64,000 nucleotides of DNA from Bathymodiolus brooksi. Its lineage: Eukaryota > Mollusca > Bivalvia > Mytilida > Modiolidae. The notes below the pieces were generated by a model. The model saw nothing but the letters and a program-made list of their open reading frames with translations, was not told the DNA's origin and made no database searches. Below, piece by piece: positions 1 to 13,800 of the stretch. Numbering within the stretch: position 1 is the first letter of the stretch; every line of letters starts with the position of its first letter. The translations under genes and the position numbers were made by a program. The DNA is taken from positions 80,252,829 through 80,316,828 of the forward strand of contig OY804588.1 of the NCBI GenBank assembly GCA_963680875.1. Reading direction: 5' to 3'.

Positions 1-309
1 CCCCGTTATTGCGGACAAAGGGGTCTTCTTTCATGTAAATTTCAATGAAAATGACATATGTTTTTTCTCTTAATCTGTTCAAAATTGTAATGCTTTCACA
101 AATGATGGATTTTCTATTTGATATAAAATTATCTCCCTGATTTGGGACAAGGTTGAAATATCTATAAATTATAGCTGTCCGTTCCATTGTTCTTGTTAGA
201 TCAGGTACAAGTTTGCCTGTGGTAGGGGAAATAACTCGTATACAAATTATATGAATACGCATCATTTTATAATCTTTTAGGGGAATGTGCATAATGTCTA
301 TTTACCAAT

Positions 310-548
310 CGAAAAATTGGATTACCTAACAACTCATACAAGCCTATCACCAATACGGCGTGGGTTCGCGCCCGGCTTTGTAAATTACAAAAAGGGTGCA
401 TTCGACTCTCATCTGCAAGTGATAAAGTTTACCAGTTACTTGCCCATGGTCGGTGGTGCTCTCCGTGTACTTCGGCTTCTTCCACCACTAAAACTGGTCG
501 CCATGATATAGCTGAAATATTGCTGACAGTGGCGTTAAACACCAAAAA
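310..548 (+). repeat. tRNA-derived SINE, family A, 5'-truncated
   Basis: Family A consists of a tRNA-like head (CCCGGGTGGCTCAATGAGC), a body with CCATGGTCGGTGGTTCTC and a tail with GAAAGTGGCGTTAAACACC. This copy lacks most of the head. It lies left of the last visible exon of gene B. The 74-residue ORF in it is a by-product of the SINE. Confidence 0.75.
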
Positions 549-1167
549 ACCAAACCAAGCCAATCGAAAAATGAATAATAGGCTGTTAATAGCCTTCATA
601 TTGTTGTCAAAAACGTAGTCGGTGAAAATAAAATTTAATGGCCAAGGAAGAAAAAACTGAGAAAAAAAAAGAAAAAAAGAAACACTGATAAAAAGGAATA
701 ACTGTAAAATCTTAAGAAAGAATATTAACCAAAAACTATACCACTATATTGTGGCTAAAATCTGTAATTGCGATATTTATCCACTTTCTATAGTTAAATG
801 TTTAATTCTAAGTTCTCGCTAAGGCTCGATTGGATATATATCGTAATCCACTGGTCTTAGAAAGATAATCTATATATTTTTTCATTGAAATTAATAATTT
901 GGCAAATATACACATTGTATGTTTTTAGCATATAGTTTATCAAAATCTATAATGAGATAAGATTATACATGCTATGCTCACTCCATGTGAACAGGCCGTG
1001 TGGGCCATGTAACTGAGACTCCATATCAGCAGCATGGGTACTACCCTTCAGTGGTCTAATGTGCACTGCTGTGGCTGGATTACAGCTATGGTTTCTATAT
1101 AATCAAACAATATTGTTGTCACTAATAGTATTACAAACATAGATATCAAAGTTAGTGACTGACTCGT

Positions 1168-1326
1168 TGTTGTTTAATGCTAAATAAGCAATTTTCAGCT
1201 ATAACATGGTGAGAACAAGTTACATTCAATGAGATGACGATGGTGATGACGACGACGACAATGATGACAATGATGGTGATGATGACGACAACGACGACGA
1301 TGATGATGACGACGACGATGATGATA

Positions 1327-1362
<36 letters not shown>

Positions 1363-1612
1363 ATAACCGGTGCTATTAGACCATCACGTTAAGCTGGATT
1401 TTATAGTGCTAGCTGACTGACACAACAACGCGCGGGTAAAAACTCGGACCCATATTCCTGATTCCGAGCCAGCCAGTGTCGGATGTTTCTATTGAATGTT
1501 GCGTGCTTAGCGTAGAAGCAGGAAAGGCAAATTGTATTGCCTGACAGGACCGGGGCTCGAAAACACGATCTATCACACTCGATTGATCCACTTTAGCTAT
1601 TACACCACCGAT
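1168..1612 (-). repeat. tRNA-derived SINE, family C, with internal GAT/GAC expansion
   Basis: Family C has a Glu/Gly-like tRNA head on the minus strand (GGTGTAATGGTTAGCGTGC, then an A/B-box region with GTTCGAGCC) and a tail ending GTTAAACAACAATCACTCA. This copy is interrupted by a triplet run at 1226-1362, where other copies carry GATGATGATGAGG. Confidence 0.72.
1226..1362. repeat. Imperfect GAT/GAC microsatellite
   Basis: About 135 bases of GAT, GAC and GGT triplets, ending in a pure run of about ten GAT. It is seeded from the ATGATGATG stretch present in all family C SINEs. Confidence 0.9.
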
Positions 1613-1739
1613 GCACTTGCAACAATACTGACAATATAGAGAGGGAGGACAAATAAAAAGTGCAACAAAATTAATATCTGATTACATTGATCAGAAATCT
1701 ACAGAAATAATCAACTACACTATATGTATCTGTACTTAC

Positions 1740-1861
1740 ATTGAAACTGAATAAGTAACGTGGAATATATTGTAATCATTGAGTTCAAAGTTCAATACTG
1801 GTGATTCGTATTGGTTAATTACACTTCGTGGTCTAGTTATCTCATACCATATACCAACAAG
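1740..1861 (-). CDS. Gene B exon 11: domain 3, G-x-W exon (type b)
   Basis: Spans 122 nt, phase 0 in and phase 2 out, donor GTAAGT. It starts LVGIWYEITRPRSVINQY, a strong lipocalin G-x-W segment close to the gene A exon at 48361-48475 ([15 protein letters not shown]). The next expected exon would be type c (phase 2 to 1). None was seen in 1-1739, so it probably lies left of the window. Confidence 0.8.
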
Positions 1862-4800
1862 CTACATTAATTAGAAGTCAAATGTGAAGACATTAACTAT
1901 TAATTAGTAAGAATAGACATGGGTGTAAATGTGCATGTGAAATTATTCAAATTTACTCTCAGATATAAATTAAAATAAAAGTTCAGTCATTTTTTGAAGA
2001 ATTCCGATACCATTCGACCAAATGCACTCAAATTTCACGTCCGGTATAAAACATAAAGGAAAGGTCAATACGCGATTAAACACACACACACACACACACA
2101 TTCAAAATGTTTCAAATGAAGGATATGTCACTATGGAATGTAAGTTGCTAAAAAATTAATCACTCATATTTACTTTCATTTTACGCAACGCGGTTAGTAG
2201 TTTTCATTTCCGGCCCTTTCGACATATTTTAAATTCGTACATACAATATAGTTCTAGAATACTTCAAGATGTAAATAGCACAATTTGAAAATGTAATATG
2301 GGTTAGGAGTATATACAAGTAAATCTTATTTGGCAAGCACCCACCTCAAAAAGAAAGAAAAAACAAAACAGACAATAAGAGAAGTTTAATGAAATATATG
2401 TATTCTCCTGGGGGAAGAACTCACACTTGTAAGAAAGGCCCGGGTGGCTCAATGAGCTAGGTAGTTGGATTACCTAACAACTCCTACAATCCTATCACCA
2501 ATACGGCGTGGGTTCACGTCCGGCTTTGTAAATTACTAAAAAGGGTGCACTCGAGACGCAGCCGCAAGTGATAAAGTTTACCAGTTGCTTGCCCATGGTC
2601 GGTGGTTCTCTCCAGGTACTCCCGGCTACTTCCACCACTAAAACTGGTTGACATGATATAGTTGAAATATTGCTGAAAGTGGCGTTTAAACACCATAAAT
2701 CAAATCAATCAATCACACTTGTAAGTGGTAAGCTGGTTAATTGCATATGTTTACGCTTAGGTTTATTACAAATGATGTATATACAAAATTGCTTCTTCTT
2801 TATAACATTCACTATCTTACCTGAGACATCTGAAAGGACTCCTGAAGAGGTATGTCTTTTAGTACACAGTTCTGTTTATCTTTACTATTGGGAATTATTT
2901 CTGGAAAGGCTTTATACAGATACACAATTTAAGTCTAAATATATTTCAAAAACTATTTTGATAGTGCTACCTCACTGAAACAACAGTTCGCGGATGGCAC
3001 CCCATATTTACCTGATTCCGAGCCACCCAGTATGTGTTCTTCCTCCTTAATGTTGCGTGCTTAGCGGAAAGGCAACACATATATTATGTATAGTCTTTGA
3101 TTGGTACTCGAACCAAATGGGTAATCAACAGCCGAAAATGGAACAATGACAGACTACTTAATTATCAAGTGGAAAAGGACAAAATGACAAACGATGATCT
3201 ACAAAACAGGACACAAGATCGAGCAACACTAACCCAACATATGATACCCGTCACATGTCTGGTGAACTGTAGCACCTGAACTATGACCTGTACCTTTCCT
3301 CATATGTTCCATTCATATATACAATTATTAAATTAAACAAATTTCTTGCTCAGTTGTAATTGCATCTGTTACAGGGCAAAGGCAGCATAAATATAACAAA
3401 ATCATAATTTGAATTAACAAGAGATCTTTTCATGTTTGGTTTGCCGGTGCCTTATATGAAGCAGGAACTGCTTAGCCTTCCCGAGTACCAGTGTTCTGTG
3501 TAGGGTTCGTTTTCCTGATCGCATTAGTTGTTTGTTTTACATTGTCGCTGGATATAAAATTATTTTGTACGTGTCTTATACGTCAGTTTTGGTGAGTATT
3601 TCTCAATTAACCTTTCTATCGAAAATAAACGAGAATCCCGTCTAAATCGAATTTCAATAAAGGTCCAATTCAATAAATATTTGTTTGTTTAACCTGTATA
3701 ACTCGAACACCTGTCTATTCTGAAAAAATGGTTGGTCCAAAGGAGATTCAGATTCGACATGTTTTACTGTATAAATATGTTATATTATACGGAACTGAAA
3801 TGTTGCCGTGTTTTATAATATAGTACATTGTACTAACCATTAACGATGATTTTTTTTAGAATAAGCTAAAACATGACAGTATTTGTACCCTTATCTAGTT
3901 AACTATAAGTGATAGCAAGATATTATAGAGCCTTGGGATATCATTAACAAGTTTATCCCCGCCACATTTTTGTTCCCGTCCAAAGACAGGACCTGGATTT
4001 CGAACGTCAAATGTCGTGTTTGCCTTGGTGTTGTGGGATTGTCAAAATCCATTTCTAATTAGGAGGAAATATCATACTAATAGTAACTTACATCCTTTAC
4101 CATGGCGCATTTTATCTTGAATTGTTAAAATATTCACTAAAAGTGTAGATATTTTACAAAATCCTGGAATAAAAGAAAATATATATTGGTTACTTAAGCA
4201 AATCATTGGAGTAATGGTTAGTGTGCTCGCTATTTACCAGATAAATCGAAAACACTGCTAGTCTGAGATAAAATCATAAGTCTCTTCATTAGTATGATCT
4301 CTAAAACCATCACTAATTGCATTGGTTATTGGACATGCCATGCTTTTGACTACTGAGTGCCTATATTCTTAGCTTAGCATTGTGCAGTTGTTGAAGCATT
4401 GAATCTAATATAAACTCAACAACAACTATCATTAATTGATATTTATGAAACCAAGCGAAGGCGAGTCAGTCATCTATTAACAGAAAACGTACGTTCACGG
4501 AAATATTACGCCAAATATTGACTAACAATTTTAATTAGGAATATTGACATCAGGAATAGCTGATCAATCACTGATATTGATTGATTAATTGATTGTTTAT
4601 TAAGAGTGGAGATTTGGCACAATAAAGCTAGTTTCACCCCATTACTTTTTATTGAAGTGCCTGTACCAAGTCAGGAAAGTGAGTGTGTTTGTGAAATGCT
4701 CGGACAGTGTGATATTTTTTTGTTCATTGTATTGCTCTTTGAATGCATTATCAAATCAAGCAATCATTGTCCTTTTCATATATATTTCTTTGGATAACTG

Positions 4801-7800
4801 GCTTACCTCCTCTTTGGTCGACGTACATGTCATACTTTTGACATATATGTTTCTCATTAGCTTCAGTGAATGTCTTTAACTTGTGGAAGTTGACTGGAGT
4901 GTTATCCTGAGACAACAATTCAACTCTACTTTTACTACACCTCCCGCTAGCTCTCTCTAGGCAGAAAAAGACAACCGCATCGCCTGACGATTGCATGCTT
5001 ACCCAAAATTCGTCTAAAAGCAACAACAAACGTAAAATGTGCATTTGTGATTCCAGTTTAAATTTGAAAATATCTAATCCGAGGCGATTAATGATGCATT
5101 TATGAGACATAATTTACCCTAAGTGCCAGTACTAAGCACGGAAAGGGGGCGGTCATGTAATGGTGTGTTAGTGGTATCGATTTGCCATTTCAACCATTAA
5201 TTGATTGAATTTTTGAACTATTCCGACAGTGTGGTATTTTTTTTTCCAATTATGTATGTATTTTTTCACAAAATTTAAATTATTTGATATATATATATAT
5301 ATATCAAACAATAATTCGTTTGTTTTATTGATATTGGTGGAATAGAACTGTATACTATCACTGTTTAAAGTTTATTTTCATATCAGTATATCACAAACCA
5401 TTTTTCATCATGCTGGAAACCCAATTGTGTCGTGTTGCTGTGAACAATTACGATCAGGAATACGAATATTTAGGAAGAAACATTAATGTCTATGTTATTG
5501 TAGGGTTAGGGTTATGGTGTTTAACACCACTTTCAAAACTATTTTATTGATGGAGGACACCGGAGTACCCGGAGAAAGCCATCGGTATGCCGCAAGTCGC
5601 TGACAATTTTTATCACATAATGTTGTATCCAATATGTAATTGTAACAAAAGGAATTCATTTAATATAGAAAGACTGGCAACGTTTTTGATAATGGGTGGT
5701 GTTTTTTTGCTGATTAGAAGGAATCCGTGCAGGTTTAATTTTTTCTTTGTTTAAAGCTATAAACCATCTATGTTAATATAGACTACGACTTAACGTCCAG
5801 AAAGTGGAGGCAACAATACAGTGTTCTCAGAGGAGGTACCTATTGTATGTCTTACTTGGAATGGATGCTTCCATCTGTAAATAGTGAATTCCAGTAATTT
5901 TTTGATATTTCTCGACCTTTGTCTCAGAGCACGTTTTTCCTCTTTTAGCAAAACAAGAAACAACAAGATACATATAATTAAGATTATGCAAACAAATACA
6001 TTAAACAGAAGTACTGATCTTTGTTTAATGTTTAACTCTCTGAAGATACAAGACAGCTATGCTGTTCTCGCTCCTTTGCTTTGAAAGTGGGGTTAAAAAC
6101 CCTAAAGCCAACCAAAATCGTTCCTTTGTAGAACGTAAACAGATAGTACTGAGTAATCTATGGATTAACTGATTCACATTATGTCAACTACAAAAGATAC
6201 ATATCATTCATATCTTGAATTTAGAACAATGTTATAGATTTATGATTGATTGATTGGTTGGTTGATGTTTGGTGTTTAACGCCACTTTCAGTAATATTTC
6301 AGCTATATCCTGGCGACCAGTTCTAGTGGTGGGAGAAGCCGGAGTACCCAGAGAGAACCACCTCCCATGGGCAAGCAACTGGTAGACGTTATCACTTGCA
6401 ACTGCGAGTCGAGTGCTCCTAATGAATCTTATTTTGTTCACAATTATGTTCATATCCGCTGGTAATTTGACGAGTGAAATTACAAATGTGAAAACATCGT
6501 TTTCCGATGTAAATCAATAATGCGAGTGATTACTCTTTAACACCAAATGAGTACTTTTGTAGATAGATCATGACAAGAACAAGTTACATTTCGATATGAT
6601 GGTGGTGAAGATGATGATGCTCGCTTTGTATTAAACCAAGACGCTTCGTTGGAGTCTTATACTGCCAGCTCATAGCAACAACAGACAGTACGTAGACATA
6701 CACATTATTCCGATTGCAAGACAACCGAAGATGTCCGATTTGGCGTAGACTACCGGTAAAACGATTAGTTGGATTTGTATATGGTTAACTCACCAGAACA
6801 ACATTCCGCGGGTTGACATGTTATTTCAATCGGACACATTATCTTGATTTTGCACCAACAAGTCTTTGCTCTTATGACATAGCACGCTAACTACTACACC
6901 GGTTAATGAACTGAACGTCAGTGTTATGTTGGGTAATCTTAATACGGTCAAACATGCCTTAGAAGGCACCTCTATATAACAAATCACTGTCTATGAATGG
7001 CAGCCTAATGTGTCCCATTAGTGAATATAGTGTATATAACTTAAGCCTGTATATTAAGGGCAACTGCTCATCAAGTGCATATTGTCTGGTTGCTGTCAAT
7101 GCCCTTTATATACAGACTTGACTGTATTAATGATTCTCTCTCAGCCTGCCGTTAAAAATTATCATTTACATTAAAAAATAATCATGAATTACCTTTGATG
7201 AGATTTAATTACGTATAACACATTATCATCACTTCCAGGCACGAAATTATAACTAGTAGTACTGGACTCCTCCCCCTCACCAACACCTACAATCAAGGTA
7301 TGCCAGTCTCCTACCAGCTGTAAAACAAACAAAATAAAGTCCATATATGGCAATCCACTTCTCTACTATAAATATGCTTCCACACTAAGTCCGCAACACT
7401 AATCAGTGTGGATCCCAGTAACCGGATTAACCCCGCCACAGTTTTGTATCTGTCTCAAGCCAGCATTGGATTTCAACGTCATTTGTGTTATTTGAGATAA
7501 AGTGAGATGTGATTATTCCTTTTGTTGATAGTTTGACAGCTTACGGTCGCCACCATGACTTTGTGGGCCTTTGTTTGTCTTCATACCTTATTCTTCATTG
7601 CTCATTGTACTGTATGTCCTCTTTCGATTTACGGCTGCTTATCCCTTAGATGTCTTGAAACCTTTCTAGTATTAAATTATATCTAATTGTAGTGTATACA
7701 TACAAATAGAGAATATATTTTCTTACTGTATTTCTCTGTGATAAATCACCCATGTCATTTGGCGACTTCTGGCATACACCTACAAAATTGTTATTACAGG

Positions 7801-10800
7801 TATGTATGATCGTTTGCTTTCATTTTTTACAGATTTATTGATACTCAATATTAGGTCAAATCAGAAATTAAAGATCAAGTGAGCAATGATCGGCGAATAT
7901 ACATGTATCATCCTCAGGGAAAAGATGGGGTTGTTTGTGTTTTTCTCAAAGCAAAACAGAATTTAAGGTCATATATTTATGCCAGTTTGTAATAACCCAC
8001 TCACACCCCATCCACCCACTACAACCTATTACTGACATCAGATCAAATTGGGTTAGATGAAATAAGTAATGTTATTCCTCATACTGAGTGTGTGTTGTGT
8101 TATAACATGCGATCAATTTTAGAGTTATACAAAGTTGATGAAATTTCTGTGCTTTTATATTTTATCGACAAGCTGCCTTATTGTTTTATTAAGTGCTATC
8201 ACACTGCAACAAGAGTACACGGCTAGGTATATGTCCTCACTTGGACACAGTATCCTGACTCCCATATATCTATATATTTATTTTCAAATGTGTGTATGTA
8301 TATTTAGTGTTACAAGTATTATAAAATGTACCTCTAACTCTGGGTGGTTCAGCAGACATTGCAGTTTCACAGTTACCTGAAAATAACCACGATGTTATTT
8401 GTGTCTAATTAAGACTAGTATTATTTGATTATGTTTTCAATGCAAATATATATAAAATATATACATAATCCAACAATAAGTAAAAATCATATTCACAACA
8501 ACGGGAGCCACTAGTAGAGCAGGAACTGCTCACCATCCCTGAGCACCTGAGGTCACATCTGATTTTAGTGGGGTTCACGTAGCTGAATCTTTTGTTTTAT
8601 GTGAAGTTCTTTGTATATCATTAGTTATCCTGTTACCCTGATTTTTGTTTTGACATTTGTTTGTCCTTCGATGTGCGACTTTTGAAATACCCGTTTGAGA
8701 TCTTCAAACACTTCTTACATGCTATCAGATGTAGAAAGCTATATAATGATTAAGTTGATTCTTGTATTGAGCTTACATAACGACGACTCCCGCTCCGACT
8801 TTGACCTTGCACCAAATTATCCTAAAATCGACATTAAATTTGGAACTAAACTGATTCTTAATTATGCTAAATGGAAAACGCATTTAATTAGTCGTATAGG
8901 ATATGATTTTTTATATACATGTTCATAAAATGAAGCGGTATGTAGCCCATTAAATATGGTATCAATATAATAAGCAATGCATGTGCATTCTAATGTTAAA
9001 ATGGTGTGCGTGAAATATATGGAGTGTTAACGTCTGATGGGCAACTCGTCGATGGCATCAGATATAAACTTGCACCGACATGATTGAACGTAGTACCTTA
9101 TTATACAGTTATCAATGCTCATCTTTGATTTTCATACAAAAAACGATATATTGAAAAACACAATGAAATTGTGTTTTTCAATAAACTTATGATTTTTGAT
9201 AAACTTATGATTTTTGATATTTAATTTTTAAATTGTTCCGACAGTGTGGTATTTTTGGTTTTAATTTTCACGATTGTTTCATCACTTTATTAAATAGAGT
9301 TATCTTCCTTGCACCAGAACATGAAATATAATTATCTACATTTCACCATTACAATTTAATTAACTTATCTACCTTGAACTATTATTTTAAATATAGTTAT
9401 CTACCTTGGGCCGCTGTTTTAAATAGAGTTATCTACCCTGTACTATACTATTAAATAGAGTTATCTACCTTGCACCATAAACGTCAGATCCGTGACATCA
9501 GTACATTCTATTTTTGAAACGTGAGAAACAAGGTTGTAAATTTCATCTCGTGACATATCATCTGGTATCCTTGACCACAGTTCTATCTGCTCCATCTTGT
9601 GATTACAGGTTCCATCATCGTTGACACGGTAACAGTAGAACATGGCGGCAGTATTATAATCAGTATACAACACTTTAAATGTCACTGAAATGAAATTTGT
9701 TTTAATGTAAATGTGATTAATAATACTTTTTATAACACTGTAAGGACATACGAGCTATTGGACAAGGAGGAGCATTACCCACCACCCCCACACCGTTTAG
9801 TGTGCATTATAAAACTGTGGCAAGAACACATTATGCAGCATTAGGCCGGAACAAATAGAAATATATCTACCTATGATTGTATTCCAGCAAAGTCTTGTGG
9901 TACTTTGTTTTGTTTGGTTATTGTCAAATTTCCGCTATATTCTCTCCCCATTTTGGAACTCTGTATTATGTGTGAGAAATCTAATACCTTGTTTTCATTA
10001 GCTTAGCGTTGGTTTAATCAAGTATTGACTCAATGATTTCACCTATTGAGATCAGCTTAATTACGGGTGCCACTGGTGGCACAGGGGCTGCTTAACTTTC
10101 TGGAGAACATGAATTCATCCCAGGTTTATAGTGGGCTTTGTGTTGCTCGATCTTTAGTTTTCTGTGTAGTGCTTTGTAGATCATTGTTTGTCCTTTTGTC
10201 TTTTTTTCTTTTGGCCATTGTGTTGTCTGTTCTTCGATTTAAGGCTTCTGATTACCCTTATGGTATCCTCAAACTTCTCTCAACTAAATCATATATCTGT
10301 CGTATTGTAATGTGTTGTCAATTCTGAATCTCGTTTCGCTATTTTGTATTTTACGCATGTACTCATAAAACACAAACCTCTGAATAGAATCTGTCCAAAC
10401 AAATAGCTTAACCTCGCCATTATTTATTGAGGCACAGGTGCCAAGCCAGGAAAGTGAGCGATGATGTACTTGTGTGATAGTATATCAATGTTGCCTATTT
10501 CTATTATTTGTCGCTGGTTTTTTTGGTCGTTTTTCATTTGATTAATTAATAGTCTAGACACGATTATCTAATATTAGCTATAACATTATTGATATTTATG
10601 TGAAAAAAACCCAAAGAAAACCATCTATATGTTCATCCACGTAGATCACGTAGTTAAAGTGTGATGACAAAATACAAACATTTTATCAAATATTTTAGCT
10701 TAAAATTGCTTTTAATATCAGAAAGAAATAAACTGACAGAGAAAAGTATCCTCAAGCAGAGGTATGGTATTCCTCAGTATGATAAATTCTTACACGTTTT

Positions 10801-13800
10801 TCCCATGAAGAATCCAGTGTATTCAGCTGTTCCAGATTCAGACATATGCATTGGTGCTGTTCGGCACAAGCGATGTTTTCCAAACCTGAAAGCAAACCAT
10901 TTAATTTCAGCTTTAACACATAGATAGTAACATCATCTCGTTAACAATAATTCAGTAATATTGAGATAGAGAGGACAGAATATATGGGAAGATTAACGAT
11001 ATCTCGTAAATAGCTGGTAATCATGTTCAGATACGTTGCCTCGCTAATATCGTCAACTCAGATATCTCCTTGATGGTAGTACAATATTGGTATGCACATC
11101 TGACTATGGTCTCGGGACAAGGAATGTATATCGACGTAATAATCTTTTTTGGGTAAAAACTGTCCTGTTATGATTGCCTTTGATCGTACTTAATGAATGC
11201 TATTTTAAAGACAGGGCGTGCACGCACTAAATTCAATGTCTATTCTTTATAGGAATATAGTCATTTCAATTTCAGAGATTCTCCTGGAGAAAAAAAACAT
11301 ATTGTTCAATTAATGATTGGTGGTGTTTTCTAAAAATCTGCTAAGGTATATATAATCAAGGTCCTCATGCAATAGTATTAAAACATTTGACTTCTCTACC
11401 CTCTACACTACTGTTTCCCACTCAAAACTAATAGACAGATGAAAATAATTTGTCCAATTGTGTTTCTTAACAATGAATGGTCTACGTCGATACAAATACC
11501 TTGTCTTAAGAACGGACCAATCTTATTTTGAAAAACAAACACTCTGATTCTCCCTAAAAGTTCTCTGCAACTGATATCATCAAAATGCTTGACATTTTGA
11601 TTGACAACATATGTGTTATGTATGACGGGCGTGCTTTCCAACAGACAATCGACATACATATGTGTACTAACTGTGATTCCCTTCTCGCTCCGCACCTTTA
11701 TTCGTACTGTGGAAAATCGAAAAGAAGCTAACCCGATCCTTTAATTTCACGCTCCGCTATATAGATGTGTGCCTTTCACTAACTAATTGGAAGTTTGGTG
11801 ATTGTGTTGATTGCATCTATCCATTTGAACTTGAAGTAAAGGATACAGCATATACAGCTTGAATTGCTTCATGTATTGACCCAAAATGAGGGATAGTTAA
11901 CAACTAAACTTTACGACAAAGGAGACGACTTCAATTTATACATTTATATGTATCATCATTCCATCAGCACTTGCATATGGAATATATATATATCTCAGTT
12001 GATCCAATATTCCAAAGCATTCCCCATCATGATTTCCTTGATATAGTGCTGCTACTAACACGGAAGTTACTGAACCAATGGTTCATATTGGATAAGTTGA
12101 AGTCATCCGTTCCAAAGTTGTACGGTCGCCACCATTACTTGGTTAACCGTTAGGCAGTGTCTGCGTCACAAATAAACACGGATATGTTCCGTTTGTCGCA
12201 ATTACAATATGATCGTTTCCTCATTCATGAGGTATCACTGGTTTTGCAACAAGAGTAACACGAACTGCCTACCCTTCCAGAACACATGAGTTCACCACTA
12301 CCAAATGCATGTTTATTGCATTATGGGAGTGTCACACCATCCTCTTGTTGGAAGATCTTGGGATCGAACTCCAGTCTGGTCCAGTCCAATACGTACTATA
12401 CAAGTATGTCTTTCCTCGCTAGACGAGCATTATCAAAGACCAGTTGACATAGTTCATTCCCCATAATAATGTGTCCCAGCGATGCAACATATCTTGTTTA
12501 CCGACCTTGCACATTGGAGATTGCATCATAAATATGTACTTACGGGTGCCCTGAAGTAACACTCATGATAGATCCATCAGAATAAGGGTACATCACATTT
12601 GTCATAGAATCCCAGGGGTGGTCTTTAAATACATACGTTGTCCTTGAATGTGTGTACCATGCTCCAGCAAACTAAGATAAAAACAAACTAAATTAAAAAC
12701 TAAAAGCTAAAGAGAAAAATATGGAAAATAACAATAAGATAAAACAGAAGCCGTTAACTGAAAACGGGCAAATTGAATACAATGGTTAAAATGTAAAAAA
12801 AAAACATTTGTCAAAAGAACATTGTATTGTTCGAGAATCGAATCAACCGCCAAACCAACTGCCACATTAATTAAGAAATTAAAGAATTAATTAATTGTTG
12901 TTGCGTAATACCCAGCGACAAATCGTGCATACATATTCAAAACGGGAACAAGTTCAACAATATCGAAACCGAGGCATAAATAAGAGGGGACACAACAACG
13001 ACTTCTGACTGCTACTTGTAAGGTATGTAGAACTGGATATTATTTAGTCGTCTGTATCGGCTACAATGTACCAACTTTTCTTTCGAAATGTACAAAAACG
13101 ATCGGTCTATGTTCAACGGTCAGATTTTCCGCATAGTGAGACGAAAACCAGTTATACACAGTGCACCCCCTTCGCTGGTCGGATCGTTAGGTCGATACCC
13201 TGGAAACCCTAACTAGTACCCAGACATTTCAGTGATATGTGATATGCAGCTGAACGGCAGCTCAGTAATTTTTCAGCTATGTCATGGCGAGAACAAGTTA
13301 ATTTTCAATGAGATGATGATGAAATCTGCTTTGTACAAGACCAGCACGATTAGCTGGATTTGTATAGTGCTAGCACACTGAAACAACAGTCTGTTGATAG
13401 ACATGTAGCCCCACTCGGACACATTAGCCTGATTCCGAGCCAAGCAGTCTTTGTTCTTTCTCCTTAATGCTGCGTGCTTAGTAGAGTAGCAACAAATACC
13501 AATTTTATGGTCTTTGGTTTGACCCGATAGGAGCTCAATTCCACACTCGAGGTGAGTACGCTAACCATTACAACACCGATGTGGTTCCCTGGACATTTCA
13601 AGGTATGTACTGAATAATTTACATATACAGGTTAATGTTCTAGTGGATATTTATGTACTAATATATGTAAATAATTCATAGATGTGCAAATGTAGAAAAG
13701 CTAGAAATCGAAAGAATCCAAATGTATTTGGAAAAAAACAAGGTAGAACGAGAGCATTAAAAGGAAATGATATAATTTATCTTGTGGACCTTTTCCTAAG

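Noticed and set aside
4050..4135. Possible extra gene B exon near GTAAGT on the minus strand
   Set aside because: The only open phases do not fit between exons 9 and 10, and the Cys pattern does not match an a exon.
8135..8380. 81-residue plus ORF with a hydrophobic start resembling a signal peptide
   Set aside because: No homology that I recognise. It overlaps the antisense of gene B exon 5 and has no supporting structure.
11408..11695. 95-residue minus ORF between gene B exons 2 and 3
   Set aside because: It lacks lipocalin motifs and does not fit the phase. The true middle exon is at 10794-10885.
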